Shown here in pieces: positions 1 through 12,400 of a stretch of 64,000 bases of DNA. Made by a program: the position numbers and the translations under genes. Source of the stretch: Hydractinia symbiolongicarpus (Eukaryota > Cnidaria > Hydrozoa > Anthoathecata > Hydractiniidae); NCBI RefSeq assembly GCF_029227915.1, contig NC_079884.1, positions 21,268,001-21,332,000 of the forward strand. The letters are read 5' to 3'. The first letter of the stretch is position 1. Each line of letters opens with the position of its first letter. The notes beneath the pieces were generated by a model. The model searched no databases, was not told the DNA's origin, and saw only the letters and a program-made list of their open reading frames with translations.

Positions 1-1568
1 TTTTCTAAAGCCAGGCTTTTTTTGCGTCCACGACTCCAGTAATTATTTATAACCTTTGTGACTTTAGTTTTCTTTAAGAACTTGAAATCTGATAAAATAG
101 TTATGTATATTAAAAAGTTCCTAAATTTAAATGGGCGAACTTTCTATCCGCTTTTTTTTCGTCTTTGTTTTTTGGCGGGAGATTTTCCTTGCTTTGAAAA
201 CAACAAAATTAATTTCTTTTTGATTTTTGCGGTCTGGCCAAGCAAACAACCACAAGCCGCGTTTAAACGTTTCAAAGGAAGGAATATCAAGATGTGTTTC
301 CTAAATAACTTATTAAAAAGATCAATTTTGAATTTTATTTAGCTGTTCCTCTCATAAACTTACAACACACGAACTAGAAACAACACAGAGAAAGCAATTT
401 CACTAATGGAGAAAACCAACAGCGTCTTTTTGTACCTTACGGAAATATCTTGTTTTCTGACGGTGTGTGCGTCAAACAAATATTTAAAAGTTGTTAACTT
501 TAACGTGTAACGAATATCACTGTCAGGACTGAAGTATCAAAAATCAAATAGGAGCTAATTAGAACAATTAATCTCTTTGTGGGCGATACGAGAACGTAAA
601 TGTATTCTTAATTATCTGGTAATCCCAGCTGGAGTTGATGCTTTTTAAACCGCAAAGTAAACTAACAAACAGAACAGTCAACGTTTCACAGATTAAACGA
701 TGATTATTGATGCGCTCGTCTTTTCCACACGCCATGTGTTAGCGTTTGTCCATGCGGTGACAGTGTTTATTATTTCTGCTTTAATCCATGAGTAGTTATT
801 TGTCAGCTGTCTAAGTGCAGGACAAATATAACGTGTCAGACAGTCGTGTATTGAATTCCCTCTCCTCCTTCCCTTCAATTTTGTGCACTAATACTTTACG
901 TCAATCGAGGACCCTCTACAGATTTGAATAGATTTATTCGGGATCTGCATACAGTTTGACGCCAACTCAGTAATGAAGCTAGTGTGGTTGTGACACCTGT
1001 TGACAGGGATTTTTTCCAAAGTTGATGCATTTTACATTTACAGGGGACTGTATCGTGAAAATATATAAAAATTACCTAGTTATTCTGATAAGCGCTACAG
1101 AGTAATTCTGACAATTACTGCACAGTCTCGATTGCCTCAAATTTCCGTATACAACAAACACTTTCGTTTTCGTTCTTCTCCGAGAAATTGAAATGTGTGG
1201 GATACATACGACAGAAATTTGTTACGGACCTGCTCGGGGACTGACATAATCGTCCAATATTTCCATGTATGTATAGAATTATTTTACTTATTCCAATATA
1301 TAATATGATATGTCATTTTCCCCTGCCAGCGAGTCAGCAAATGTTATCATGTGTGGGGTACTTTTGAACCAGACACAGCTTGAGGGAGAACATGCCACTT
1401 GGATCACCTTATAAATTAGGGCTTATTATTTTATTAATTTATAGATTTCAATCTCTATTGTTCTGGTAATATATAGGTTAGTTTTTTCAACTGTCCTATA
1501 TATAGTGTGCAAGCCTAAGAAAATAACACCTGAGCAATAAATCACTCTCCCAAAGTTACAATAATTTA

Positions 1569-2128
1569 GACAGTCAGGGTACACACCTAATTAGGGCATG
1601 ACCTAATTAGGCGAGTTGTTTAGTTAGGCGACGTGATGTAGTTTAATTAGGCTACCTGTAGTCTAACTAGGCGAACGAAAACTTTCTGTTGTAAATATGT
1701 CAAAATCATTGCGTTTTGCACTACAATTTTTATGTGAATCAAATCTGTCCACTTTGCAGATAATTTTGACCAATTATCGTCTTATTTGCATCGCGCATTG
1801 GTAACTTATGGCCCAAACCGGACGAAAACGTCACCTAAATAGGCAACACTTAACCTAATTAGGTTATATATTTCATTTTAACATAATTCTTAGTTGCGCG
1901 AACATATCAAGGCACGAGTGACAATTTGGAAATCATGGTCGCGTAGACTATCCATTCTGAACAAAGATTTTTTGCGATTTTGTCTAAGGAATGTGTGAAA
2001 AGCCATTAAATATTGTAATGTCTTAGCTAGGTTACATATGGCCTACTTAGGCTACAATGAGTCGCCTAGATAGGTGGTATGCCCTAATTAGCCTGCCGTC
2101 GCCTAATTAAGTGTTTACCCTGACTGTC
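1569..2128. mobile_element. MITE-like element with inverted ends and repeated CCTAATTAGG motifs
   Basis: The ends are inverted copies: GACAGTCAGGGTACAC at 1569 and GTGTTTACCCTGACTGTC ending at 2128, with one or two mismatches. Inside each end lie clustered variants of CCTAATTAGGCG: about four on the left (1586-1675) and several on the right (about 1836-1865 and 2025-2110), pointing toward each other. Such subterminal motif clusters are typical of transposase-binding regions in non-autonomous DNA transposons. No transposase ORF is present. I could not find a clear target-site duplication, so the superfamily is left open. Confidence 0.7.
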
Positions 2129-3261
2129 AGACTGGGCGAGCAATCTGAAAAAATAGAATAAGTTTATTTTATTACAAAATCTTTTTTATCCATCTTATCT
2201 TAATATTTTTTACCTTTTCTCATTATTTTGGTTATTTTTCTACAAATAGTAAGAAAGAAAGCATTAATGAATTGATATTGCTCAGCCAGAAAAACTTTTT
2301 GTGGAATTGGGGGAGAAATTAATTGCTCAGCTAGTGTACATTTCCCAGAATTGGGTGAGCCTTTGCATGAGCATGAGCAATTAACCCCCTTATTGATAGG
2401 CCTGTAGTGTATACCGTCCAAACACCATAATTTCGTGATTTTACTTTTCTCAATAACTTTGTCTTTTCACTGGCAACACAGCATGGCTCTGACATAATAT
2501 CCTGAGCCTACATATACGATCTACTGTATTACCATTTTCACTGGTACTGAAACTTCTGCATTTTACACAGAGAGTAGGCAGCCTAAACATTGCTGGGGTA
2601 GTGTTTCCCTTTTTTTTGACTGGATGTTGAATCACTTCTGGTGTTTCATTTACATTAAAAGTTAGGGAGGGATTTCGGGATGACTCAGGTAGGGACGATC
2701 ATCATTTGATACTGGGGTGGGGCAGGAAGTGGTTAAAGGGGAAAGGTTGTGGTAGTTGTATTTGTTTCTACATCATCTGTATATTCGGATATGAGTGGTT
2801 GGTGGAAAACAGGTTTTGTAGGATTGGGTGCAAGATATTGCTCAAAAAAGGTGATCACTTGCAAAATCTTAATAAAAGCATCTGTTGTGACAGGTCAACT
2901 ACCTAAAATTATACTTACATTGCCTCTTCTCATTGCTTTACGCCGTGAAGGTTAAACAGAAGGGTTGTTGAATTTAACCTATTTATTGTCTTCTGGAAAC
3001 ACAACTTCATAAATTGTACAGTCCTACAAAAAAAATTATTTTAAGAAATTTGTTTAACCGTTGACTCTGGTGTGTAGAGCTTGATAAGTTGATGCTAAAA
3101 ATGCGAAGAATTGTGTGTTTTTGATGAACAGTTATATGAGGGTTATATGAGGGAGATATGAGGGTTCAAAATTTTTTTGATGTTAGCAAACCAGCCAAAG
3201 TACAATTTGTATACCCATTGCCTCTGTTTGTATGGGTCGTGAAACCCTGATCAAGAAAATG

Positions 3262-3269
3262 TATATATA
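3262..3269 (+). promoter_or_regulatory. possible TATA box upstream of the collagen gene
   Basis: TATATATA lies about 127 bases before the collagen ATG. AT-rich runs are common here, so this is only a positional candidate. Confidence 0.2.
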
Positions 3270-3395
3270 GGAACATATACTTTTGCCGAATGGTAATAGA
3301 GATATTGCTTTAAAATATTTCATGACATTATGCATATATACATCTTTTCCTAAATTGATGGATTTTGGTCGCAGGTAGTCTCTAGTTACACAGGC

Positions 3396-3465
3396 ATGAT
3401 GAAGTCAGTTATTTTTTACTTGTTTCTAATTTATTCAGCCTCAAACTTAAAAGTGCACTGCAATG
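3396..3465 (+). other. collagen exon 1: signal peptide
   Basis: Seventy coding bases encode [17 protein letters not shown] followed by LKVHC, N and the first base of a Gly codon. The run [11 protein letters not shown] is a good hydrophobic signal core. The donor is GT at 3466-3467, which is a weak match beyond GT. The intron runs to AG at 3831-3832. The phase fits the TSPN exon, giving ...[11 protein letters not shown], and fibrillar TSPN domains start with a similar DVLKALDF-like motif. No other upstream exon fits as well. Confidence 0.65.
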
Positions 3466-6400
3466 GTTTCACAAACTTTAATAATCATTGATGTTAGTCT
3501 TTGTACTTAGGCAATGTTTAAATAGTCAAGAAACAAAATTGAATTTGCAAATTTTTATGAGAAAAGCACATCTCCTTTGAAAAGTCAAATTTTTACCTGC
3601 TGTGTTTTCAGTCACGACAACTTTTTGTATTAATATAGCAGATATATACACATTTTAAAAATAACACTTTTGTTAGCCCTACTTATTATCCTAATGTCCA
3701 ATTAATTTTAAGGTTTTGTTTTCCCAACTGTATTGGAAATTTTTTGCACATTTTCTTATTAAGCTTAAATTATTATTTGACTTTGTTAACAAAGTTGTAT
3801 ATATTTATCATACTTATTTTTCTATCTTTTAGGCACAATAGATGTTATTAAAAACCTAAACCTACACAGCATACAAACAGCATTTGAAGTAACAAGTGGC
3901 TTTTGTCCTAACCGTCCCAAAAGTAATGGAAAGTTTTTCAATGGTGATAAGGCTTTGCTTGCCAAAAAGCCGTTTACAAAATCTTTACCCAAATTAACAT
4001 TAGTTTCTACAAATCATATTTCTGTTGTTGTGACTTTAAAACTTTCAGAACTTACAATTAAACAAGATTTTTATTTAATACGTTTTCAGTATGGCAATCG
4101 CTGGTTTGGTATTCGTATTTCAGACAGCATTGTTATTGATTACTTTGATTTAAAGTTGACAACTATAGAATATAATGTACAGATTACTGATAAAACTTGG
4201 CATCGGTTAGGTTTGAGCATCAACAATAACTTGTTAACATTTTTTATGGACTGCAGTATTATCAGGGTAGATACGTTGCCCAACGCATTTAGTCATAACA
4301 GTGATGATAGAATAAAATTGAATTTTGGAGAAAATGTGGATGGATCTGGAGCAGGTTTTCTGGTATGCTTTTTATTCACATTAGTTTGCATTAAGTAGTT
4401 AGTGTACATAATACAAATTGTAAACAGGTAAAGTCATATATATATATTTATTTATATAGAGGTTTTAATCATATGTGAATGTACATATACATCAAAATGA
4501 ATGTAATAGCTAAACTAACTAAACATGTTTATAAAGACAACTCAACTACATAATAAAACATGATTTGGTTGGACATTGTCAATTGCTACCTAATTCCCAT
4601 GGCTAAGTAGGTACATATTATTTTATACTTCACTAGCAATACCATTTTTTAGGGTGCAATTCAAGATTTCAGAATTACTGCTGATGCGAGCACTGCAAAG
4701 ACATATTGTGAGACCTTAATGCCTGGATGTCACTTACCGATTTTACGGGAAAGCGGACTAGCACCCACTTTAATACCACCTTTAATGCCAGACCCATTGG
4801 TGAGTGCTGCATTAAAATTTTGTTCTTATTGATCTTATTTTCTGAGAGAAGTATTTTTATTATCAACCACATCTTGATTCTAGAGCAAACTTGTGTCATT
4901 ACTTTAACAAAACATTGAAAAACTATAAAATCAGTTTAATTTAAATTGCTCCATTTTTTGAACGTAACAGGGGAGCTTGAATGGAGGCACCATAACCGAT
5001 TCAACAGTGGCACCTTTAACTACTTCATATTCAAATACCCAGGAAGCACTAACTTTTCCAGATGTTACAACAAAAGAAGTGAATGTTAGAATAAGACCAG
5101 AGAGAGAAAAAGTAATAGTTACTGTAAGTAAAGCTATCCCTTTGAAGTTCATAATTACTAGTTGCTAATTGGGCTAATTGTTGTGAAGTCTTCGTGACTT
5201 TTTTCCCCAGATATTTTGAACTTCATGGGACCTGATGTAGATAACTCCGTAATTTTAAGCAGCTTCAATGTATAACCAAAAGTTGTGTGAATATTCTTAC
5301 AAATTTATTTCATAACCTATGTGGCAATTCTCTTTAATTAATTCTATATTTATCGTAATTAACATTAATTCACCTGATTCCAGAATAATTTTCCACAATA
5401 ATAATAGTTTTTTTAATATTTAGGGACCACATGGAGATCCGGGTGATCAAGGTGTGCAAGGAATACCAGGAGATAGGGTATTTTAAGCCAGATATTAATT
5501 TAGGAAGTAACAGTGTGACCAGGATATCATTTACGTGATCTCTAAACCTATTAAAATGTAGAAGATTTATTTAGTTTCATTTTACCTAAAAAACATTGTT
5601 TTGCAGGGATATCCTGGAAGGCGAGGTGTGACTGGTGAACGAGGACCATCTGGAGACAGAGTAGGTATATAATTTTATTTCTTCTATTCATACTTTACTA
5701 AACTCTACTTATTAAACCGGATTTTATGAATTATTTTTTTAGGGACACGTTGGGGAAAAAGGTGATAAAGGTGTTGAAGGACCACCCGGACATAGGGTAT
5801 GCTGAAAAAAGTGTGCACATATTTTTAGTTAGAGCAACTGAACTGTTTTTTAATTCCTTCTTTTATTTAGGGTTTCCATGGAATGGCTGGCATGCCAGGA
5901 AGACCTGGTCCCAAAGGGGAACAGGTATGTATTTTTTTTGGAAAAAAGTTTTGCAAGAATATTGTAATGATTGGAAATATGTTGTAGGCACTACTCTTGA
6001 ATGAACACCAATGTTTACTCTCTAAATGTTCCAGAAGCAGTCATATTCTAAAAAACGTTTATTTTCTACTATGTGCCCTTAATGGGATATTTCATACAAT
6101 ATTTATAGTTGTAAGCCGATAAAGATCTCTGAAGAAATTAACTTATCAGAAAAAATCCGGTGGCCTGTTGGAAAATTTCTCAGGAAATCCTCTATTGCTA
6201 CTTGTAGCTACCATCTTAGATTAACAGACTTAGTATATATTATAATGAAAATCACTGTTAATATTATAGGGTCTTCATGGTCTACCGGGTCCACCTGGTG
6301 GAAGAGGACCTGAAGGAGCCAAGGTAATAAAACTTATGCCTTGACATGGACATAATGTATTTTTTACACCCTCAATTCTTTAAACACTTTAGTATGTTTT

Positions 6401-9400
6401 TTGGACATTTTTTTATATTAGACTATTTTGATGTAGGGTAATGTTGGAGATCAAGGAGTTCATGGCTTGCCAGGGGAAAAAGTGTGTATATGCTCCTATA
6501 TATTTGTCTGTCTGTATGTGTATTATATGCTAATTAATTTATGCTGAAAGGTTTTCCATGCTTTTATCATTAAAATTATATGAGTGATTAATTTCAAATA
6601 TATTGGCTCCATTTTATTTGTTGTTTATCTGTTATTGGTGTGTTAAAATTACTGGATTTTAAATAATTTGTTAAATCAATTTTATTGATTAGGGAGCAAC
6701 TGGTGAACCTGGATATAAAGGACCCCCTGGACCAAGAGGACCACAAGTAATTCTTTTTAAATTTAATTATAAGAAAACCATTATATAAAAACTTGAGTTT
6801 GTTTAGTTGATGCATCCTTCAGAACATTCTATTATTGTTATAATATATTCCTCGAAGTAATGAAATGTCGCAACATATTGATAGATAAAATGATGTATAG
6901 ACATGGTTTTGCTTTGCTTTTTTAGGGTTTACCTGGTCAAGTTGGACCACCTGGTCAACGCGGTCCAGTGGTAAGGCCAAGTAATGCCAAAATTCCTAAT
7001 ATATAATTTGATTAATTTTCACTTTTTCGTGTACAAATTCTTTCAGGAATCATTTTAAGCTCTATTATTAATACACCCTATGTTAATTTTAAATTTCTTT
7101 TCTCCAGTTTACTAGATTATGTGCTGAATCTTGTTAAAACTTTTTTCTTGTTATTTTTCAGAAGATTATATTATCAATAGAATAGTCAATAATGTTTTTT
7201 AAGCTACGTTAAGCCAGATTAGGATTTATGAATTAACACTTTAGGATTATTGACGAGTTATAATATTCCTACATATTTTAGGATTTATGTTTATAAAAGA
7301 AATGTAAACCTCACATCAGGAAGATATGACGAAAAAACAAATAGCCAATTTTAATTTTCTATTTAATTCCTGATTTAGTTCTTTTACACCTCAATCTTTT
7401 CTTTTTTTCACTTTCAGGGTGCAATTGGACCCCCAGGAGCCATTGGTCCAGTTGGTCTACCTGGACTGACGGTAACTTCCCTTTTCTTATTAATTAAAGT
7501 GTTTATAAAAACGTAATAATGACACAATATGCAACACGAAAAAATAAAAGAAAACAATATTTTAACAGATACAGCATAGATTTTTGTTACCATTTGTGTG
7601 TGTGTATTTAGGGCAAACATGGCACACCAGGAAGTATGGGATTACCTGGAGAGAAGGTTTGTTATAAATTTTATTAGGGAGTTACAAATATATTTTTCGA
7701 TTTTCAATTAATCCATGTGCACCTTATAACCTTTGGCAATTTTTTGTTATTTAGGGTGATCGTGGTACACCTGGAGCAACAGGACCCAGAGGTTCTGATG
7801 GAGCACCGGTACGTACTCAGTAAACCTCTAATTTAAAAAGTTACGTTGAAAAGCGAACAACCAATTTTGCTTTACTTCTATGATTTGAACAAAATTTTAT
7901 TGTAGGGGTTTCCTGGAACGGAAGGTCCACAAGGAGAAAAAGGCGAAAGGGTAATTAGTTTTATAGCATGGTCCCAGATTTATTACGTGTGTGAGATAGG
8001 CACACACACACATAAGTGGTACAATAATGGTTCAAATTATTATCAAACATCATTTTTATCATTCCTTTTAAATAATCTCTCATATTAAAATACGAAAGTT
8101 CAATTATTGTGTTCACACATTAATGTTTGTTCACACGTTTGTTATTGCAAAGTCAAGAGTGATAAATATATTGAAGTCAAAGTCAACAGTGATAAATATA
8201 TTGAAAAAGAGAATACAATAACTTCTTACAGTTTTAGTTAATAGAAAAAATGTCGTATTTTTTAAATAGAGAGTTTTGTTTGTTGAAAAGTGGAGCAAAG
8301 TGACAGAAATCTGAATAATACAGTTTGAGGTTGCGCTCTTGTTTAATTTTTTTTCTTTTTTGGAAGTTCCTTAAAAAGAATATAACCATGATGTAGAGAA
8401 TTTATTCATCTTTCAGAAGATATATTTTCAATGAAAAATTATGTAGTGATTTGGAGATATTTCAAATATACTGAGTGTGTTGAAAGATTTTACCATATAA
8501 TTCAAACAAGTCATTTTTACGGTGTAGAACTTTTATTATGTTTTTTAGAAGTTGTACATTTCAATAAGGCCAGGAACTGTTGTTAAATTTGTATATGTCA
8601 AATTTGTATTATATATCTAAAAGAACTAAAAACAAACATCAAATTGAACATTTCAACCATTCTGGATTAAGTGCCCATGTATAAAGTCAAAATTTGAATC
8701 ATTACAGTTAAGTAAAAGTGAAAACAAGACGAATAAATCAAATTGGAATTTCAAAATAACGTCAAAAAATGCCCAAACTTTGACTATTGACAAAAATCTT
8801 CTAGGGAATTTTGTAGCCGAATGTTGTTGTATGATCTAAAAATATGGCTTCATTTTAGGGCACGATTGGTCCTCCAGGGATAATGGGATATCCTGGTCCT
8901 AAAGGAAAGAAGGTGCTTATGCTATCTATTTCACTATATTTAGGATGTTTATATAATAAAAAATGAAGTATAATGCAATGCAATTACTATTTTCAGGGTG
9001 AAAAAGGACGACTTGGACAACAGGGAACAAAAGGTGACCCTGTATGTATATCCATTTCTTACCTTTTATGTCACTAGTTTTATACATGTAATATTTTAAC
9101 TTGGTCTTAATGGAATGTCGCTATTCAAGAAAATATATTTGTTTTAAATTTTAGGGAAAAAATGGACATACAGGTGAGAAAGGTGTGAAAGGTCCGAAAG
9201 GTGGGAGAGTAAGTTAGTTTTTTTACTTTTTATATCAGTTTAGTGTGTCAATACATAAATATTTTTCTTTTCACCCGCGGAGGGTAGCCAATGTCATTTG
9301 TTAATTTTATATTTTAAAGTCATATTAATCAAATAATCTTTTGTTGTGTTTCAGGGCATTACTGGACCTGCTGGACCAGCTGGACCTGAAGGCCGCGAAG

Positions 9401-12400
9401 GTCCAAAGGTAGAGTGTTTTAATAATGTGTTATATTTTAGCCCAAATTTTATATACATAAAAGAAATATGTATATCTATTTAAATTGATTTAGGGAAGAC
9501 TTGGATCACCTGGAGCACAAGGCTCTCCTGGACCCCCAGGAGCAAAGGTATATGTTGCAACGCTTAATATACGAACACTACATCTGTCGAATAAATGCAC
9601 ACTCATTAGGGCGATATATATTCTAAAAGATCGATGAGGTATTAAAAAAACGTCTAGGAAGATTTATGTTTATATTTAGGGTGACAAGGGCATCCCAGGA
9701 ATGTCCGGATATCCTGGCCAACCTGGTACTAAGGTGAGAGGAATTTAGTTTTTTTTATAATCGCCCCTGCATTTTCCCATAGTGAGGTTTTAAAATTTTT
9801 AATTTTCATAGGGTGAGGCTGGTATAGGTGGTGCACAGGGTAATGTTGGGCCGAAAGGAGATAAGGTTACCACTTACAAAATAACGTACTTCTTAATTTG
9901 AATGGAAAGGTGAAGAACAACTATCTTGTATTGATATTTTGTGTACTTTTATAGGGTGATGATGGAACATCAGGTAGTCCAGGTATTAAAGGACCCAGGG
10001 TATGACACAGTTTTGCTACATTTTATATGACGTAGTTCTTCTAAATTTAGTATTACAGTGTTGGAGTTGTGGAATTACACAAAAAAGGCCCTGAAATATG
10101 ATAAACTATTATTATAGGGTAAACCTGGACCCAAAGGCAATCGTGGTCGGCCGGGTGTTCATGGAGTCAAGGTATGGTCAATTCTCGATGCTAAGTGAAT
10201 TATTCTGAGTGGAAATTGATAAGTTTTTAAATTGTGTTTATATTTGTAATACAGGGAGCAAAAGGAAATGAAGGTCCTCATGGAGACAACGGTCCAAAGG
10301 TATGTTGAAAATAACAAAAAAGGATATTAGACAGTAAATTTGGTAATAAATCCATCGCCTTAAACCCTATTCCTGTTAGGCTATTTAGATGCTCCTTAAT
10401 GCTGGAGGGGGTAATTCAGCAAAACATTTTAAAGATTTTTTTTGAAAAAAAATATGCGATGGTTTGACTTTGACAATTTTGAAAAATTTAAACCCTTCCT
10501 CATGTTTCCAAAAGTACAATTTGCGGAAAATTAAAGCTTGTAACCTGAAAAGAATCAAAACGTAACTATAAACACATAAAAAGTTGCGGGGAAAGCTAAA
10601 CAGGGGATGGGGGTTGAATTAGCCCTCCTCCAAAGCACGAATAGAATTAATATTGCGTGTTTGTTTATTTACCTAGGGACCACATGGTTACCAAGGCTTG
10701 CCTGGTGCTGCAGGATCACCAGGAGAAGACGTGAGGAATAATTAATTTTAGTTACATGCCGGTATCCTCAAAGTACTAATCTTTCTTAATTGCTTATATT
10801 AATCATGTTTTAAATGTTTTAGGGACCCCCAGGACCTCATGGACAGCCAGGATTTCCAGGTCCAAGGGGAGATATGGTAAGAATGAAATTATTTCTCCTG
10901 GTGTTGTTTTTTATTTTAATATAAAAACAAACATTCTGTACTTATACATTTTAAAAGGTTAACAAATTTTTTTTCTCTTATTAACCTTGCTAGCAATAAA
11001 TATATACAATAAATAGACGTCATAGATAACAGAAAGACTACACCTTATCAAAGCATACTGGTCTTTTTTTGAGTTCACATTCAGTGATGCTCATAGTGGT
11101 TGTTAATTGTTCATATCCTACTTGACTTAGTCCTTTTATATTTTCTAAATTTTAATTCTTATGTGTCTATTCATAGGGTCCAACAGGAAAAACTGGTCCT
11201 TCAGGTCCACATGGATTACCTGGACCCAGGGTAGGAATCTGTTGAAACTTTCATTGTAAATAAAAGTTAGCTTATAAATTGGAGATTAAAACATTTATTT
11301 TTGGTTCAGGGACCTGCTGGAGATCGAGGTCCTCCCGGACAACGAGGTTTACCTGGAAGACAGGTGATTTGTTTTTATACTATTGTCAGAAGAAAGCAAA
11401 TTTGCGGATAAGGATATTTTATTTTAATCCGCTCATTTTTATTGTAAGACATCCGACAAGTGTGTACTTTACTCTCGCTTACATCTTGATTTCTGAACAC
11501 CTAAATTACTTAAAGTTATTTTTCTTCAATGTTTTTTCTTTTTTAGGGTAAACAAGGAGAAATTGGACCTACCGGTGATGTAGGAAAACCTGGGAATGAT
11601 GTAATGGTTTAAATCCTTTATAATGATTTCATTGCAAATGCAGGTAGATTGATATTTTCTGCTTTTTCTTTTAGGGTGAAAAAGGCGCTCCTGGAAAGTC
11701 TGGAAAACTTGGAGAAAAGGTCAGGTGAATTATTTAAATGCTTACCATTTTTATTTCATTACAGATTGTGGGGAAAATCTAGGGGTATTATTATTTGTAT
11801 ATGAAGTAAAAATAACAATTAGTTCTACGACACTCTGCAATCTATCGATTTGATAGATGAAAAACCTTGTAATTCTTTTTTTTTTGTTATATCTTAGGGT
11901 GATGAAGGTAGTCCTGGCGAAAAAGGAGCAACAGGAGTCACGGTAAGGATAGTGTTAAAATTGTAGCTTTCAGGTTTTTTAATTTATTAAATCCTCCCTA
12001 TCAATTTTTAAAGCGCATTTAATTTTTTTTAGGGAACTAAAGGTCCGAAAGGCTCTGAAGGACCTCCTGGTATACCCGGTTCCATGGTAAGTTTGTTTGT
12101 CTTCTTGTTGGTATGAAAACTTACTAAGTGTTCTTATTTTTACTAAATGTCATTGATTATTTAGGGCCCTCCTGGTATCCCTGGAAAAATTGGACCTCCA
12201 GGACAACCTGGAATCAGAGTATGTTGTGATAATGGCTTAAACATTTATAGTAATTAATACCTTGAAGAATGTGTACTTAATGTAACGTAAATAAAAATTT
12301 GTGTTTCAGGGAGCTCCTGGACCTATTGGAATTACAGGTGTACAAGGACCAAAGGGTGAAGTGGTAAGTTCTTCCATATTTTATTCATAAATGTGAATTG

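Larger units (their letters stand above)
1..3395. other. 5' flank of the collagen gene, no gene recognised
   Basis: I find no convincing exon in this stretch; the short ORFs on both strands have no recognisable motif. It contains the palindromic-ended element at 1569-2128, listed separately. Close to the collagen start codon there is a TATATATA run at 3262-3269, about 127 bases upstream. The sequence just before the ATG (TTACACAG, ending at 3393) looks like a 3' splice site, so either a short upstream 5'UTR exon or spliced-leader trans-splicing is possible. Confidence 0.5.
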
